A stretch of 33,043 nt of DNA from an uncultured Blautia sp. (lineage in GTDB: Bacteria > Bacillota > Clostridia > Lachnospirales > Lachnospiraceae), in assembly GCA_944384185.1 (NCBI GenBank), contig CALWSM010000011.1, positions 1-33,043 of the forward strand. The letters run 5' to 3'. Below the pieces are notes generated by a model. The model made no database searches, was not told where the DNA came from, and worked only from the letters and a program-made list of their open reading frames with translations. The position numbers and the translations under genes are program-made. Below are positions 23,621 to 32,046 of this stretch, piece by piece (within the stretch, counting starts at the first letter, position 1; every line of letters begins with the position of its first letter).

Positions 23621-24472
23621 ATGGAAGTAAAAGTTGCTAAGACTGCCGGTTTTTGCTTTGGCGTAAAAAGAGCGGTGGAAAAGGCTTATGAGGTGGCAGA
23701 GCTAAAAAAAGGCCCGGTATATACCTATGGTCCTATCATCCATAATGAGGAAGTGGTCTCGGATCTGGAGAAAAGAGGGGTCCGGGTGCTGGAAACGGAG
23801 GAAGAACTGAGAAATCTCAACGAGGGAACTGTGATCATCCGTTCACATGGAATACCGGAACGTATCTATAAACTTCTGAAAGAGAAGGGACTGGATTATG
23901 TGGATGTTACCTGCCCTTTCGTATTAAAGATCCACAGGATCGTGGAGAGAGAGAGTAAGGAGGGCCGCCACATAGTGATCATCGGAAATCCGGATCATCC
24001 GGAAGTGGCAGGAATCCAGGGATGGTGCCATGGCCCTTCTACTGTGATACGCACAAAGGACGAAGCAAGGGCTTTTCTGTCGGAAGAACACGAAAAAGTT
24101 TGTATTGTGTCTCAAACGACATTTAATTACAATAATTTTCAAGAAATAGTTGAAATTTTGAACGAAACGAGGTATGATAGACTTGTTTTAAATACGATTT
24201 GCAATGCCACACAGGACAGACAGACGGAGGCGGAGGAGATCGCAAAACAGGTAGACGCCATGATTGTCATTGGGGGCAGGCATAGCTCAAATACCCAGAA
24301 GCTTTACGAAATATGTAAAAAGGAATGTAGAAATACTTACTATATACAGACACTTGCGGATTTGGATTCTGAACGTTTTCGTTCCGTTCAATGTATAGGT
24401 ATTACAGCAGGGGCGTCAACCCCAAATAAAATAATTGAGGAGGTTTCAAAACATGTCAGAATTAAGTTTTGA
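23621..24472 (+). CDS. ispH: 4-hydroxy-3-methylbut-2-enyl diphosphate reductase
   Basis: A 283-residue [4Fe-4S] enzyme that makes IPP and DMAPP in the last step of the MEP isoprenoid pathway. The three cluster cysteines are C12 (GFCFGVKRAV), C98 (VTCPFV) and C194 (TICNATQ). The HNE (ligand His) and SHG blocks and the TAGASTP signature near the C-terminus are present. In many Clostridia this enzyme is fused to ribosomal protein S1. Here the stop lies 20 bases inside the S1 gene, in a different frame, so the two proteins are separate but strongly coupled. The stop context is TTT-TGA. Confidence 0.97.
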   Translation: MEVKVAKTAGFCFGVKRAVEKAYEVAELKKGPVYTYGPIIHNEEVVSDLEKRGVRVLETEEELRNLNEGTVIIRSHGIPERIYKLLKEKGLDYVDVTCPFVLKIHRIVERESKEGRHIVIIGNPDHPEVAGIQGWCHGPSTVIRTKDEARAFLSEEHEKVCIVSQTTFNYNNFQEIVEILNETRYDRLVLNTICNATQDRQTEAEEIAKQVDAMIVIGGRHSSNTQKLYEICKKECRNTYYIQTLADLDSERFRSVQCIGITAGASTPNKIIEEVSKHVRIKF

Positions 24473-25562
24473 ACAGATGCTGGACGAGACATTTAAAACT
24501 ATAAGGAATGGAGAAGTAGTCGAAGGCACCGTTATTGATGTAAAAGAAGATCAGATCATCCTGAATATTGATTACAAGGCAGACGGCATCATTACCAGAA
24601 GTGAATATTCCAACGACCAGAATCTGGATCTGAGAACTGTAGTTCACCCGGGAGATACCATGGAAGCAAAGGTTCTGAAGCTCAATGACGGCGATGGACA
24701 GGTTCTGCTGTCTTCCAAGAGACTGGCTGCCGACAAAGGTAATAAGAGGCTGGAAGAAGCCTTCGAGAATAAGGAAGTGCTGAAAGCAAAAGTTACCCAG
24801 GTGTTAGAAGGCGGTTTAAGCGTTGTCATCGACGAAGCCAGAGTCTTCATCCCGGCAAGCCTTGTATCCGATACTTATGAAAAAGACCTGACCAAATATC
24901 AGGATCAGGAGATTGAATTTGTGATCACAGAATTCAACCCGAGAAGAAGAAGAGTGATCGGCGACAGAAAGCAGCTCCTGGTTGCTAAGAAGGAAGAGAT
25001 GAAGAAGGAACTCTTTGAGAAGATCCAGGCAGGAGACGTAGTAGAAGGAACTGTAAAGAATATAACAGATTTCGGCGCTTTTATTGATCTTGGCGGCGCA
25101 GACGGACTCCTTCATATTTCCGAAATGTCCTGGGGAAGAGTAGAGAACCCTAAGAAGGTATTTAAGACAGGAGAAAAACTCACTGTTCTGATCAAAGACA
25201 TCAATGGCGATAAGATTGCTCTGAGCCTGAAATTCCCGGAACAGAATCCATGGCTCCATGCTGCAGAGAAATATGCGGTAGGCAATATTGTGGAAGGCAA
25301 GATCGCCCGTATGACAGACTTCGGCGCATTCATCGAACTGGAGCCGGGAGTAGACGCCCTTCTGCATGTATCTCAGATTTCAAGAGCCCATGTGGATAAG
25401 CCCTCCGATGTACTGAAAGTGGGCCAGGAGGTAACTGCGAAAGTTGTAGACTTCAATGAAGAAGAGAAAAAGATCAGCTTGAGCATGAAAGTGCTGGAGC
25501 CTGCAAAAGAGGAAGCTGCTCAGCCTGTTCAGGAAGCTGAGGAAGAGACCGCTGAAGAATAA
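24453..25562 (+). CDS. rpsA: 30S ribosomal protein S1-like protein with four S1 domains
   Basis: A 369-residue RNA-binding protein with four OB-fold S1 repeats at roughly residues 15-90, 100-175, 190-260 and 275-345. The third and fourth are the most canonical (VEGTVKNITDFGAFIDLGGADGLLHISEMSW and VEGKIARMTDFGAFIELEPGVDALLHVSQIS). The C-terminus is acidic (EEAAQPVQEAEEETAEE). It is shorter than the six-repeat S1 of proteobacteria, as usual in Firmicutes, and probably aids mRNA binding to the ribosome. ATG 24453 has GAGGAGG nine bases upstream. The gene overlaps the end of ispH by 20 bases. Confidence 0.93.
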   Translation: MSELSFEQMLDETFKTIRNGEVVEGTVIDVKEDQIILNIDYKADGIITRSEYSNDQNLDLRTVVHPGDTMEAKVLKLNDGDGQVLLSSKRLAADKGNKRLEEAFENKEVLKAKVTQVLEGGLSVVIDEARVFIPASLVSDTYEKDLTKYQDQEIEFVITEFNPRRRRVIGDRKQLLVAKKEEMKKELFEKIQAGDVVEGTVKNITDFGAFIDLGGADGLLHISEMSWGRVENPKKVFKTGEKLTVLIKDINGDKIALSLKFPEQNPWLHAAEKYAVGNIVEGKIARMTDFGAFIELEPGVDALLHVSQISRAHVDKPSDVLKVGQEVTAKVVDFNEEEKKISLSMKVLEPAKEEAAQPVQEAEEETAEE

Positions 25563-25575
25563 ATAAAAGAAAAGA

Positions 25576-25609
25576 GGGGAGAACGGCGTGATAACCGTTC
25601 TCCCCTTTT
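25576..25609. terminator. Strong terminator between convergent genes
   Basis: GGGGAGAACGG (25576-25586) pairs perfectly with CCGTTCTCCCC (25595-25605). A-rich sequence on the left and TTTT on the right allow use in both directions, between the S1 gene and the minus-strand nuclease gene. Confidence 0.88.
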
Positions 25610-25625
25610 ATGATGGTGCGCATTT

Positions 25626-26747
25626 TCAAAGGGGGCGGCACCATTTTAAGATTTCCAGAAGATATTGGCGCAGGAGCCCGGGAGAAGGATCCTTAAAAGG
25701 CCAGAGGGCATATGTGGAGGGAGCTTTATAGTCCTCTCTCAGAAGGGGAAGGGGAGGGTTTCCCGGAGCAGATACAAAGGTGCCCGTATATTTTTTGTAG
25801 CACTCCGATGCTTTGGCTTTTCGCCGTCTGGATGGATCTGTGTAGACAGCTACGCTTTTATGAATCGCCTCGTCTTCATAAGGAAGAAAATAATAGTTCT
25901 GATAATCAGGATAGTAATATTTTAAAGTGCCTTCATAGAGAGGCATTTTTATTTTTCCTCTGAAATTTTCCAGGGAGATGCGGCACAGATCGGTGGAAGC
26001 GCTGAGCCTTACAGGAACCGGGTAAGGAAGCTCCAGGGAAAAGAGCAGTTCTTTTATGGGGTAGCCCTCTAACGGGGCTTCCTGTATCTCCCGGACTTCG
26101 GTAACCGAAAAACAGCCGGAGAAAAAATCCTTCAGATGTCCCAGGGGGAGGAGAGACAGCATCCCTTTTAAGTCGTCACGATTGTGGAGCAGGAGCAGCT
26201 TTTCCAGTTCTTTGTCTTTAGATTTAACATAGGTTTGATAAAATTTTATCATTTCTTTTCCGGAAAGCTGGTCTGTTCTGGGATACTGCATCAGATTTTC
26301 ATAAGACTTCTGCTTGTGATCCGGCATCTGTGAAAAGAAAGAGGGAAACCTTGCCAGTTCCCGGTAAAGATCGATCTGCAAAAGCAGAGAAAAATCCTGA
26401 TCCAGATTAAGATGACGGCAGCGGTGGGAGAGATAGGGAAGGTCAAAGGTGCTGCCATTAAAGTGGACAAGATATTTTTTCTCCTTTGTCAGTGCGGAGA
26501 AGGACTTTATTATGGCTATTTCTTCCTCTTCCGTGTTTTCTTCTGCTAAAAACTGTATCAGGACGGGAGAGGAGGTTTCCAGATTTTTTTCTATAACGCC
26601 GATCAGGAATACCCGGCTGTTGCCGGGACTAAGACCGGTAGTTTCAATATCAAAGAAGAGCACATCTTCCAGGCCGATTCCTTCCGGGAAAAACCCCTTA
26701 TCTATATTGATATTTTTTTGACAGAGAATTTCTTTATTTGTTATCAT
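25626..26747 (-). CDS. YprB-like RNase H-fold exonuclease domain protein
   Basis: A 373-residue protein with a DEDD-type exonuclease core: D-x-E in FFDIETTGLSPG near residue 33, an aspartate in HFNGSTFDLPYL near residue 103, and H-x3-D in HNRDDLKGM near residue 190. This matches the ribonuclease_H_2 / YprB group, which has predicted 3'-5' nuclease activity but little direct characterisation. The C-terminal third (after about residue 220) carries no domain I recognise. The start at 26747 has a GAAAGG site about 11 bases upstream. It converges on the S1 gene and diverges from the PF06541 gene. Confidence 0.85.
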   Translation of the reverse strand: MITNKEILCQKNINIDKGFFPEGIGLEDVLFFDIETTGLSPGNSRVFLIGVIEKNLETSSPVLIQFLAEENTEEEEIAIIKSFSALTKEKKYLVHFNGSTFDLPYLSHRCRHLNLDQDFSLLLQIDLYRELARFPSFFSQMPDHKQKSYENLMQYPRTDQLSGKEMIKFYQTYVKSKDKELEKLLLLHNRDDLKGMLSLLPLGHLKDFFSGCFSVTEVREIQEAPLEGYPIKELLFSLELPYPVPVRLSASTDLCRISLENFRGKIKMPLYEGTLKYYYPDYQNYYFLPYEDEAIHKSVAVYTDPSRRRKAKASECYKKYTGTFVSAPGNPPLPLLREDYKAPSTYALWPFKDPSPGLLRQYLLEILKWCRPL

Positions 26748-26853
26748 TTTAACAAAAACCTTTCAAATTGTATTTAAAATAGTACGAAAAATGCCTAAAT
26801 TTTTCTAGTGATTTCTCCAAAGAGATGATATATTATATAGAAAGGAGAAAACT

Positions 26854-27777
26854 ATGGACAATAAAATAGCAGGAATATCTCTTTATTATATCATAAGCTG
26901 GTTTTTTATCTACAGTTTTTTAGGCTGGGTCTGGGAATCTGCTTATGTATCCATCAAGAATAGAAAATTTGTAAACAGAGGATTTATTAACGGTCCTCTC
27001 TGTACGATCTACGGGGCCGGGGCTGTAGCCGTCTATCTGATCCTCAGACCTTTTGAGGGAAATCTGGGTTTTCTGTATATTGGCGGGGTGGTTACAGCTA
27101 CCGCACTGGAGTATGTTACAGGCTGGATCATGGAAACGGTTTTTCACACCAGATGGTGGGATTACAGTGATAAAAAATACAATCTCCACGGGTACATATC
27201 CCTGGCCTCCTCATTGCTGTGGGGAGTTTTTTCTATTCTGCTCTTTCAACTGCTGCAGCCTTTTGTATCCTGGATCACAAGTCTGTATCCACGATCGGTG
27301 GGCGAGATCGCTTTGGCTGTGGTTTCTGTTCTTTACGGGATCGACTTTGGCGTTTCGGCCTATACGGCGTTTGGACTATCCAAAACCTTTGGAAAAGTGG
27401 AAGATATGCTGGAAGAGCTTGTATCTTATATGGAGAGCCGCCGTCTCTATGAAACCAGGGAGGAGATCCGGGAAAAGCTGGATGGCATCCGCAGTTCCCT
27501 TAAGAAGGGAGAACTTATGGAGCGGCTGTCTGCCAGAAAAGAAGAGTTTATCAGCCGTTTTGAAGCTGTGATCGCTGACAGCCCCCTTGCAGAAAACAAT
27601 TTCTACAATGCCAAAAGACAGGAGCTGGAACAGCGTCTGGACGATTTCTCCAGAAAATATATAGAAATCCGCAGTAAACAAAATATATTAAAAAGACGTA
27701 TGGTCCGCGCTTATCCGAATCTGAAAAACGGATTTAAGCGTTACAGAGAAAAACATCAGGATAAAAGGACCAGATAG
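26854..27777 (+). CDS. PF06541-type membrane protein (putative ABC transporter permease family) with C-terminal helical tail
   Basis: A 307-residue protein. The N-terminal 165 residues contain about four or five membrane segments with the conserved blocks FLGWVWESAYVSIKNRKFVNRGFINGPLCTIYGAG and TRWWDYSDKKYNLHGYIS, typical of the PF06541 family (named CmpB/ABC permease-like, function unproven). The C-terminal part from about residue 190 is charged and likely coiled-coil (EELVSYMESRRLYETREEIREKL), ending in a basic tail. A GAAAGGAG site precedes the ATG. TATATT at 26829 may be a -10, without a clear -35. No ATPase partner is nearby. Confidence 0.8.
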   Translation: MDNKIAGISLYYIISWFFIYSFLGWVWESAYVSIKNRKFVNRGFINGPLCTIYGAGAVAVYLILRPFEGNLGFLYIGGVVTATALEYVTGWIMETVFHTRWWDYSDKKYNLHGYISLASSLLWGVFSILLFQLLQPFVSWITSLYPRSVGEIALAVVSVLYGIDFGVSAYTAFGLSKTFGKVEDMLEELVSYMESRRLYETREEIREKLDGIRSSLKKGELMERLSARKEEFISRFEAVIADSPLAENNFYNAKRQELEQRLDDFSRKYIEIRSKQNILKRRMVRAYPNLKNGFKRYREKHQDKRTR

Positions 27778-27806
27778 ACAATAATCGGACTTTGTCCGGT
27801 TATACA
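27775..27806 (+). promoter_or_regulatory. Possible rnf promoter with a palindrome in a long spacer
   Basis: TAGACA (27775-27780) and TATACA (27801-27806) are 20 bases apart. The spacer is filled by an 8-bp inverted repeat with a 3-nt centre (AATCGGAC-TTT-GTCCGGTT, 27783-27801). This geometry resembles MerR-family controlled promoters, but the dyad could also act as an RNA hairpin. Seen directly: the sequences and spacing. Function is inferred. Confidence 0.4.
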
Positions 27807-27828
27807 TAGATAAAGGAGGGACTAACTA

Positions 27829-29151
27829 ATGGCGTTTTTAACCTTTCGAGGCGGCGTTCATCCCTATGATGGAAAAGAGCTGTCAAAGGAAAAGCCGGTC
27901 CGGGAGCTTCTTCCCGGAAAAGAATTGATCTATCCTCTGTCACAGCATATCGGCGCTCCGGCGAAACCGATCGTGGCCAAGGGGGATCATGTTCTGGCAG
28001 GTCAGAAGATTGCAGAGATGGGAGGATTCGTTTCTGCAAATATTCACGCTTCCGTATCAGGAACCGTGAAAGAAATTAAAAAAGTCAGAAATAATGTAGG
28101 AGCCATGGTGGACGCCATCGTGGTGGAAAATGATGAAAAGTATGAAACTGTCGGGTTTCAGAAAGCGGATTCTTTAGAGGCGCTGTCCAAAGAGGAGATC
28201 CTGGAGCGAATCAAAGAAGGCGGCGTAGTGGGAATGGGAGGCGCAGGTTTCCCCACTCATGTGAAGCTGGCTCCCAAGGAACCGGAGAAGATTGAATATG
28301 TTCTGGTAAACGGTGCGGAGTGCGAGCCTTATCTTACTTCTGACTACAGAAGGATGCTGGAACAGCCGGAATGGATCATCGGGGGCTTAAAATGCATTCT
28401 GAAACTTTTCGACAATGCCAAGGGTTATATCTGCATTGAAGATAACAAGCCGGACTGTATTGCAAAAATATCAGAGATGGTAAAAAACGAGCCGAAGATA
28501 GAAGTACAGACTCTGAAAACAAAGTATCCCCAGGGAGCTGAGCGGTGTCTGATCTATGCGGTCAGCGGCAGGGAGATCAATTCCTCCATGCTTCCGGCAG
28601 ACGCCGGCTGTGTGGTAGATAATATTGATACGGTTTGTGCCATCTATCGGGCAGTTATGGCAGGAGAACCGGTCATGGACCGTATCGTCACCGTAACCGG
28701 CGAAGCCGTGGCAGATCCCTGCAACCTTAAGGCGAAAACAGGAACCTCCTTTGCGGAACTTCTGGAAGCTGCAGGAGGATTGAAGCAGCCTGCCAAGAAG
28801 ATTATTTCCGGCGGCCCTATGATGGGCTTTGCCATGTTCGATTATCATGTTCCTGTTGTAAAGACCTCTTCGGCCATGCTGTGCATGACAGAAGATGATA
28901 TCTCAGAGAAAGAGCCTACAGCCTGCATTAACTGCGGCAGATGTGTAAACGCCTGCCCGGCCAGACTGGTGCCTTCCAGGCTGGCTACCTATTCGGAACA
29001 CGGCCAGGCGGAGCTGTTTGAGAAACATCATGGGATGGAGTGTGTGGAATGTGGCTGCTGCAGCTTTGCCTGTCCGGCTAAACGTCCCCTGACCCAGTCC
29101 ATGCGGTCCATGAGAAAAATGGTTATGGCAAACCGCAGAAAACCGAAATAG
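27829..29151 (+). CDS. rnfC: Rnf complex subunit C (NADH/ferredoxin-linked electron input module)
   Basis: A 440-residue peripheral subunit of the ferredoxin:NAD+ oxidoreductase (Rnf). The N-terminal barrel-like region (GGFVSANIHASVSGTV) is followed by the NuoF-like nucleotide/FMN block VGMGGAGFPTHVKLAP near residue 140. Two [4Fe-4S] cluster motifs lie near the C-terminus: CINCGRCVNACP and CVECGCCSFACP. RnfC carries the NAD(H) site. The gene has an AAAGGAGGG site and begins a six-gene operon in the order C-D-G-E-A-B, standard for Clostridia. The complex couples ferredoxin oxidation to Na+ or H+ export. Confidence 0.97.
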   Translation: MAFLTFRGGVHPYDGKELSKEKPVRELLPGKELIYPLSQHIGAPAKPIVAKGDHVLAGQKIAEMGGFVSANIHASVSGTVKEIKKVRNNVGAMVDAIVVENDEKYETVGFQKADSLEALSKEEILERIKEGGVVGMGGAGFPTHVKLAPKEPEKIEYVLVNGAECEPYLTSDYRRMLEQPEWIIGGLKCILKLFDNAKGYICIEDNKPDCIAKISEMVKNEPKIEVQTLKTKYPQGAERCLIYAVSGREINSSMLPADAGCVVDNIDTVCAIYRAVMAGEPVMDRIVTVTGEAVADPCNLKAKTGTSFAELLEAAGGLKQPAKKIISGGPMMGFAMFDYHVPVVKTSSAMLCMTEDDISEKEPTACINCGRCVNACPARLVPSRLATYSEHGQAELFEKHHGMECVECGCCSFACPAKRPLTQSMRSMRKMVMANRRKPK

Positions 29152-29163
29152 GAGGAGAACGTC

Positions 29164-30123
29164 ATGAGTGAATTATTACACGTATCATCTTCCCCTCATG
29201 TAAGGTCGAAGGTGGACACCAGCAGTATCATGCTTACTGTTATCATTGCATTACTGCCTGCTGCATTGTTCGGAATTTATAATTTCGGACCCCATGCTCT
29301 GCTGCTGATCCTGGTTACTATCGCAACCTGTGTGGCAACAGAAGCAGTTTATGAAAAGATCGTACATAAAAAACTTACTGTGAAGGATTACAGCGCAGTG
29401 GTTACGGGACTTCTGCTGGCACTGAACCTTCCGCCTAAGGCGCCATGGTGGATCGCTGTGATCGGCGGCGTTTTTGCGATTTTAGTAGTGAAGCAGCTTT
29501 TCGGCGGCCTGGGACAGAATTTTATGAACCCGGCTCTTGCAGCAAGATGCTTCCTGCTGATCTCCTTTACAGGGAGAATGACCGATTTCACCGTACCAGG
29601 CGGCGCCTGGGGGAATATTGTGGATACTGTGTCAGGAGCCACCCCTCTTGCGGCGATGAAATCCGGAGAAACTGTAGATCTGTTAAGCCTTTTTATCGGA
29701 AATATCCAGGGTACCATCGGTGAGACATCAGCTCTTGCTATTCTGATCGGCGCTGCCATCCTCCTGCTCAGAGGGATCATTGACTTCCGGATCCCGGTTG
29801 CCTATCTCCTTACCTTCAGTGTATTTGCCCTGATCTTCGGGGGACATGGACTGGATTTCTATTATCTGCTTTGCCAGCTCTGCGGCGGCGGACTGATGCT
29901 GGGCGCCTGGTTTATGGCAACGGATTACGTTACGTCTCCCATTACAAGCAAGGGGCGGATCGTATACGGTATCTGCCTTGGTATTTTCACAGGGCTTTTC
30001 CGTATCTTCGGAGGATCAGCGGAGGGCGTTTCCTATGCGATCATCTTCTGTAACCTGATGGTTCCGCTTATCGAGCGCTTTACCATGCCGGCAGCCTTCG
30101 GAAAAGGAGGTAAGAAAGCATGA
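29164..30123 (+). CDS. rnfD: Rnf complex subunit D (membrane flavoprotein)
   Basis: A 319-residue membrane subunit related to NqrB, with about eight to ten membrane segments. The flavinylation motif S157-G-A-T160 lies in DTVSGATPLAAM; the threonine would carry covalently attached FMN. Other conserved blocks are GGLGQNFMNPALAARCFLL and ATDYVTSPIT. It starts 12 bases after rnfC and its stop overlaps the rnfG start (ATGA at 30120-30123), so translation is coupled. ApbE, needed for flavin attachment, is not in this window. Confidence 0.96.
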   Translation: MSELLHVSSSPHVRSKVDTSSIMLTVIIALLPAALFGIYNFGPHALLLILVTIATCVATEAVYEKIVHKKLTVKDYSAVVTGLLLALNLPPKAPWWIAVIGGVFAILVVKQLFGGLGQNFMNPALAARCFLLISFTGRMTDFTVPGGAWGNIVDTVSGATPLAAMKSGETVDLLSLFIGNIQGTIGETSALAILIGAAILLLRGIIDFRIPVAYLLTFSVFALIFGGHGLDFYYLLCQLCGGGLMLGAWFMATDYVTSPITSKGRIVYGICLGIFTGLFRIFGGSAEGVSYAIIFCNLMVPLIERFTMPAAFGKGGKKA

Positions 30124-30728
30124 AAAATACAATCATAAAAGATACAGTCATACTGACCCTGATCACTTTAGTATCCGGCGGTCTTCTGGGACTGGTTTAT
30201 CAGGTTACCAAAGAACCCATCGCCCAGCAGGAAGAAATGGCCAAACAGGAAGCATATCAGGCAGTCTTTGAAGACGCAGATTCCTTTGAGGTCTGCGTGG
30301 AAGCGGGAGATACAGAGATCGCCCAGTATCTTGCCGATAACGGATTTACAGCCCAGACGGTCAACGAAGTCATGGAGGCTAAGGACGCTTCAGGAGAAAC
30401 CATCGGCTATGCCCTGAATATGACCACTTCGGAAGGCTATGGCGGAGATATTTCTTTCTCTATGGGCGTGCAGCTTGACGGAACCTTAAACGGCATTTCC
30501 ATTCTGACCATCAACGAGACGGCAGGTCTTGGAATGAACGCCACAGAGGATTCTTTTAAGGGGCAGTTCAGCGATAAAAATGTGGAATCTTTCACAGTGA
30601 CCAAAACAGGGGCTTCCGCAGACAATGAGATCAATGCGATCAGTGGTGCGACCATTACTTCAGAGGCCATTACAGGCGGTGTAAACGCCGGTCTGTGCGC
30701 CTTCAATTATGTAAAGGAGGGAGAATAA
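30120..30728 (+). CDS. rnfG: Rnf complex subunit G (covalent FMN subunit)
   Basis: A 202-residue subunit with one N-terminal membrane segment (DTVILTLITLVSGGLLGLVYQVT) and an extracytoplasmic FMN-binding domain. The flavinylation motif is S175-G-A-T178 within ISGATITSEAI. The ETAGLGMNA block is typical of the FMN-binding family. It moves electrons between RnfD and the other membrane subunits. The next gene starts one base after its stop, inside a GGAGGGAGAATAAG initiation region. Confidence 0.96.
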   Translation: MKNTIIKDTVILTLITLVSGGLLGLVYQVTKEPIAQQEEMAKQEAYQAVFEDADSFEVCVEAGDTEIAQYLADNGFTAQTVNEVMEAKDASGETIGYALNMTTSEGYGGDISFSMGVQLDGTLNGISILTINETAGLGMNATEDSFKGQFSDKNVESFTVTKTGASADNEINAISGATITSEAITGGVNAGLCAFNYVKEGE

Positions 30729-30729
30729 G

Positions 30730-31434
30730 ATGAAAGCAAATACACCTGCAGAACGTTTGTTTAACGGTATCATTAAAGAGAATCCCACCTTTGTACTGGT
30801 TTTGGGGATGTGTCCCACTCTGGCGGTCACCACGGCAGCTATAAACGGTATCGGCATGGGACTTACCACTACGGTGGTCCTTGCTATGTCCAATCTGTTT
30901 ATTTCCCTTTTGCGGAAGATCATTCCGGATAAAGTCCGTATGCCTGCATATATCGTAGTGGTTGCGTCTTTCGTAACTATTGTGCAGCTGCTTTTACAGG
31001 GCTTTATCCCAAGCCTTTATGATTCTCTGGGACTTTATATCCCTCTGATCGTGGTAAACTGCATTATCCTGGGAAGAGCGGAAGCTTATGCTTCTCAGAA
31101 CGGGCCGGTAGCTTCTATCTTTGACGGCATCGGAATGGGGCTTGGCTTTACCATGTCCATTACCATTCTGGCGGCTTTCCGTGAGCTCATCGGCGCAGGA
31201 ACGGTTTTCGGCTTCCAGATCATGCCGGCGGCTTATGAGCCTGCGACGATTTTCATTCTGGCTCCCGGCGCTTTCTTCGTGCTGGCTTTCCTGGCTGCAG
31301 TCCGGGCAAAGATCATGGAGAAGAAACCAAAAGAAGAGCAGAAGCCGGTGCACTGTATGGAAGGCGGCTGCGCTTCCTGCAGCAATGAGGCCTGCAGCGG
31401 AAAATTCTACGACAATACGGTAGTAAAGAAGTAA
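30730..31434 (+). CDS. rnfE: Rnf complex subunit E with Cys-rich C-terminal tail
   Basis: A 234-residue integral membrane subunit (NqrD/RnfE family) with about six membrane segments. Family blocks include NPTFVLVLGMCPTLAVTTAA and IPLIVVNCIILGRAEAYAS, the latter holding one of the membrane cysteines shared with RnfA for an iron-sulfur centre. After the last helix the protein has a polar tail (KKPKEEQKPVH) with four cysteines at 209, 214, 217 and 222, spaced C-x4-C-x2-C-x4-C, which could bind metal. It is followed by rnfA after 14 bases. Confidence 0.95.
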   Translation: MKANTPAERLFNGIIKENPTFVLVLGMCPTLAVTTAAINGIGMGLTTTVVLAMSNLFISLLRKIIPDKVRMPAYIVVVASFVTIVQLLLQGFIPSLYDSLGLYIPLIVVNCIILGRAEAYASQNGPVASIFDGIGMGLGFTMSITILAAFRELIGAGTVFGFQIMPAAYEPATIFILAPGAFFVLAFLAAVRAKIMEKKPKEEQKPVHCMEGGCASCSNEACSGKFYDNTVVKK

Positions 31435-31448
31435 GGGGGGACAGATAG

Positions 31449-32033
31449 ATGGAAGGTTTAGGAAATTTATTGATCATAGCAGTCAGCGCTGCGGTAGTAA
31501 ATAATGTTGTATTAAGCCAGTTCTTAGGTCTGTGTCCTTTCTTCGGAGTTTCCAAGAAGATCGAGACGGCGGCAGGCATGGGGGGAGCGGTAATCTTCGT
31601 TATTACCCTTGCTTCCTTTGTGACCGGTCTGGTGTACAAGTTTATCCTGGTTCCGCTGGACATGAGCTATATGCAGACTATCGTATTTATCCTGGTGATC
31701 GCAGCCCTGGTACAGTTTGTGGAAATGTTCCTGAAGAAGTCTATGCCTTCTCTGTATCAGAGTCTGGGCGTATATCTTCCGCTGATCACTACAAACTGTG
31801 CAGTATTAGGCGTCGCCCTGAATAATGTCCAGTATGGCTACAACCTGCTGGAAGGGGTGGTTTACGGCTTTGCCACAGCAACAGGCTTCACCATCTCCAT
31901 TATTTTAATGGCAGGATTAAGAGAAAAAATGGAGTACAATGATATTCCCAAATATTTCCGGGGATTTCCCCATGTACTCCTTACAGCCGGATTGATGGCG
32001 ATCGCCTTCTTCGGCTTTTCAGGAATCATATAA
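31449..32033 (+). CDS. rnfA: Rnf complex subunit A
   Basis: A 194-residue membrane protein of the NqrE/RnfA family with six predicted helices and inverted topology relative to RnfE. Conserved blocks are NNVVLSQFLGLCPFFGVSKK, with one of the cluster cysteines, and GVYLPLITTNCAVLGVALNN, with the second. RnfA and RnfE together hold a membrane-embedded iron-sulfur cluster in known Rnf/Nqr structures. It ends in a short hydrophobic tail. rnfB follows after 13 bases with an AAGGAGG site. Confidence 0.96.
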   Translation: MEGLGNLLIIAVSAAVVNNVVLSQFLGLCPFFGVSKKIETAAGMGGAVIFVITLASFVTGLVYKFILVPLDMSYMQTIVFILVIAALVQFVEMFLKKSMPSLYQSLGVYLPLITTNCAVLGVALNNVQYGYNLLEGVVYGFATATGFTISIILMAGLREKMEYNDIPKYFRGFPHVLLTAGLMAIAFFGFSGII

Positions 32034-32046
32034 GGAGGCGTAGGAT

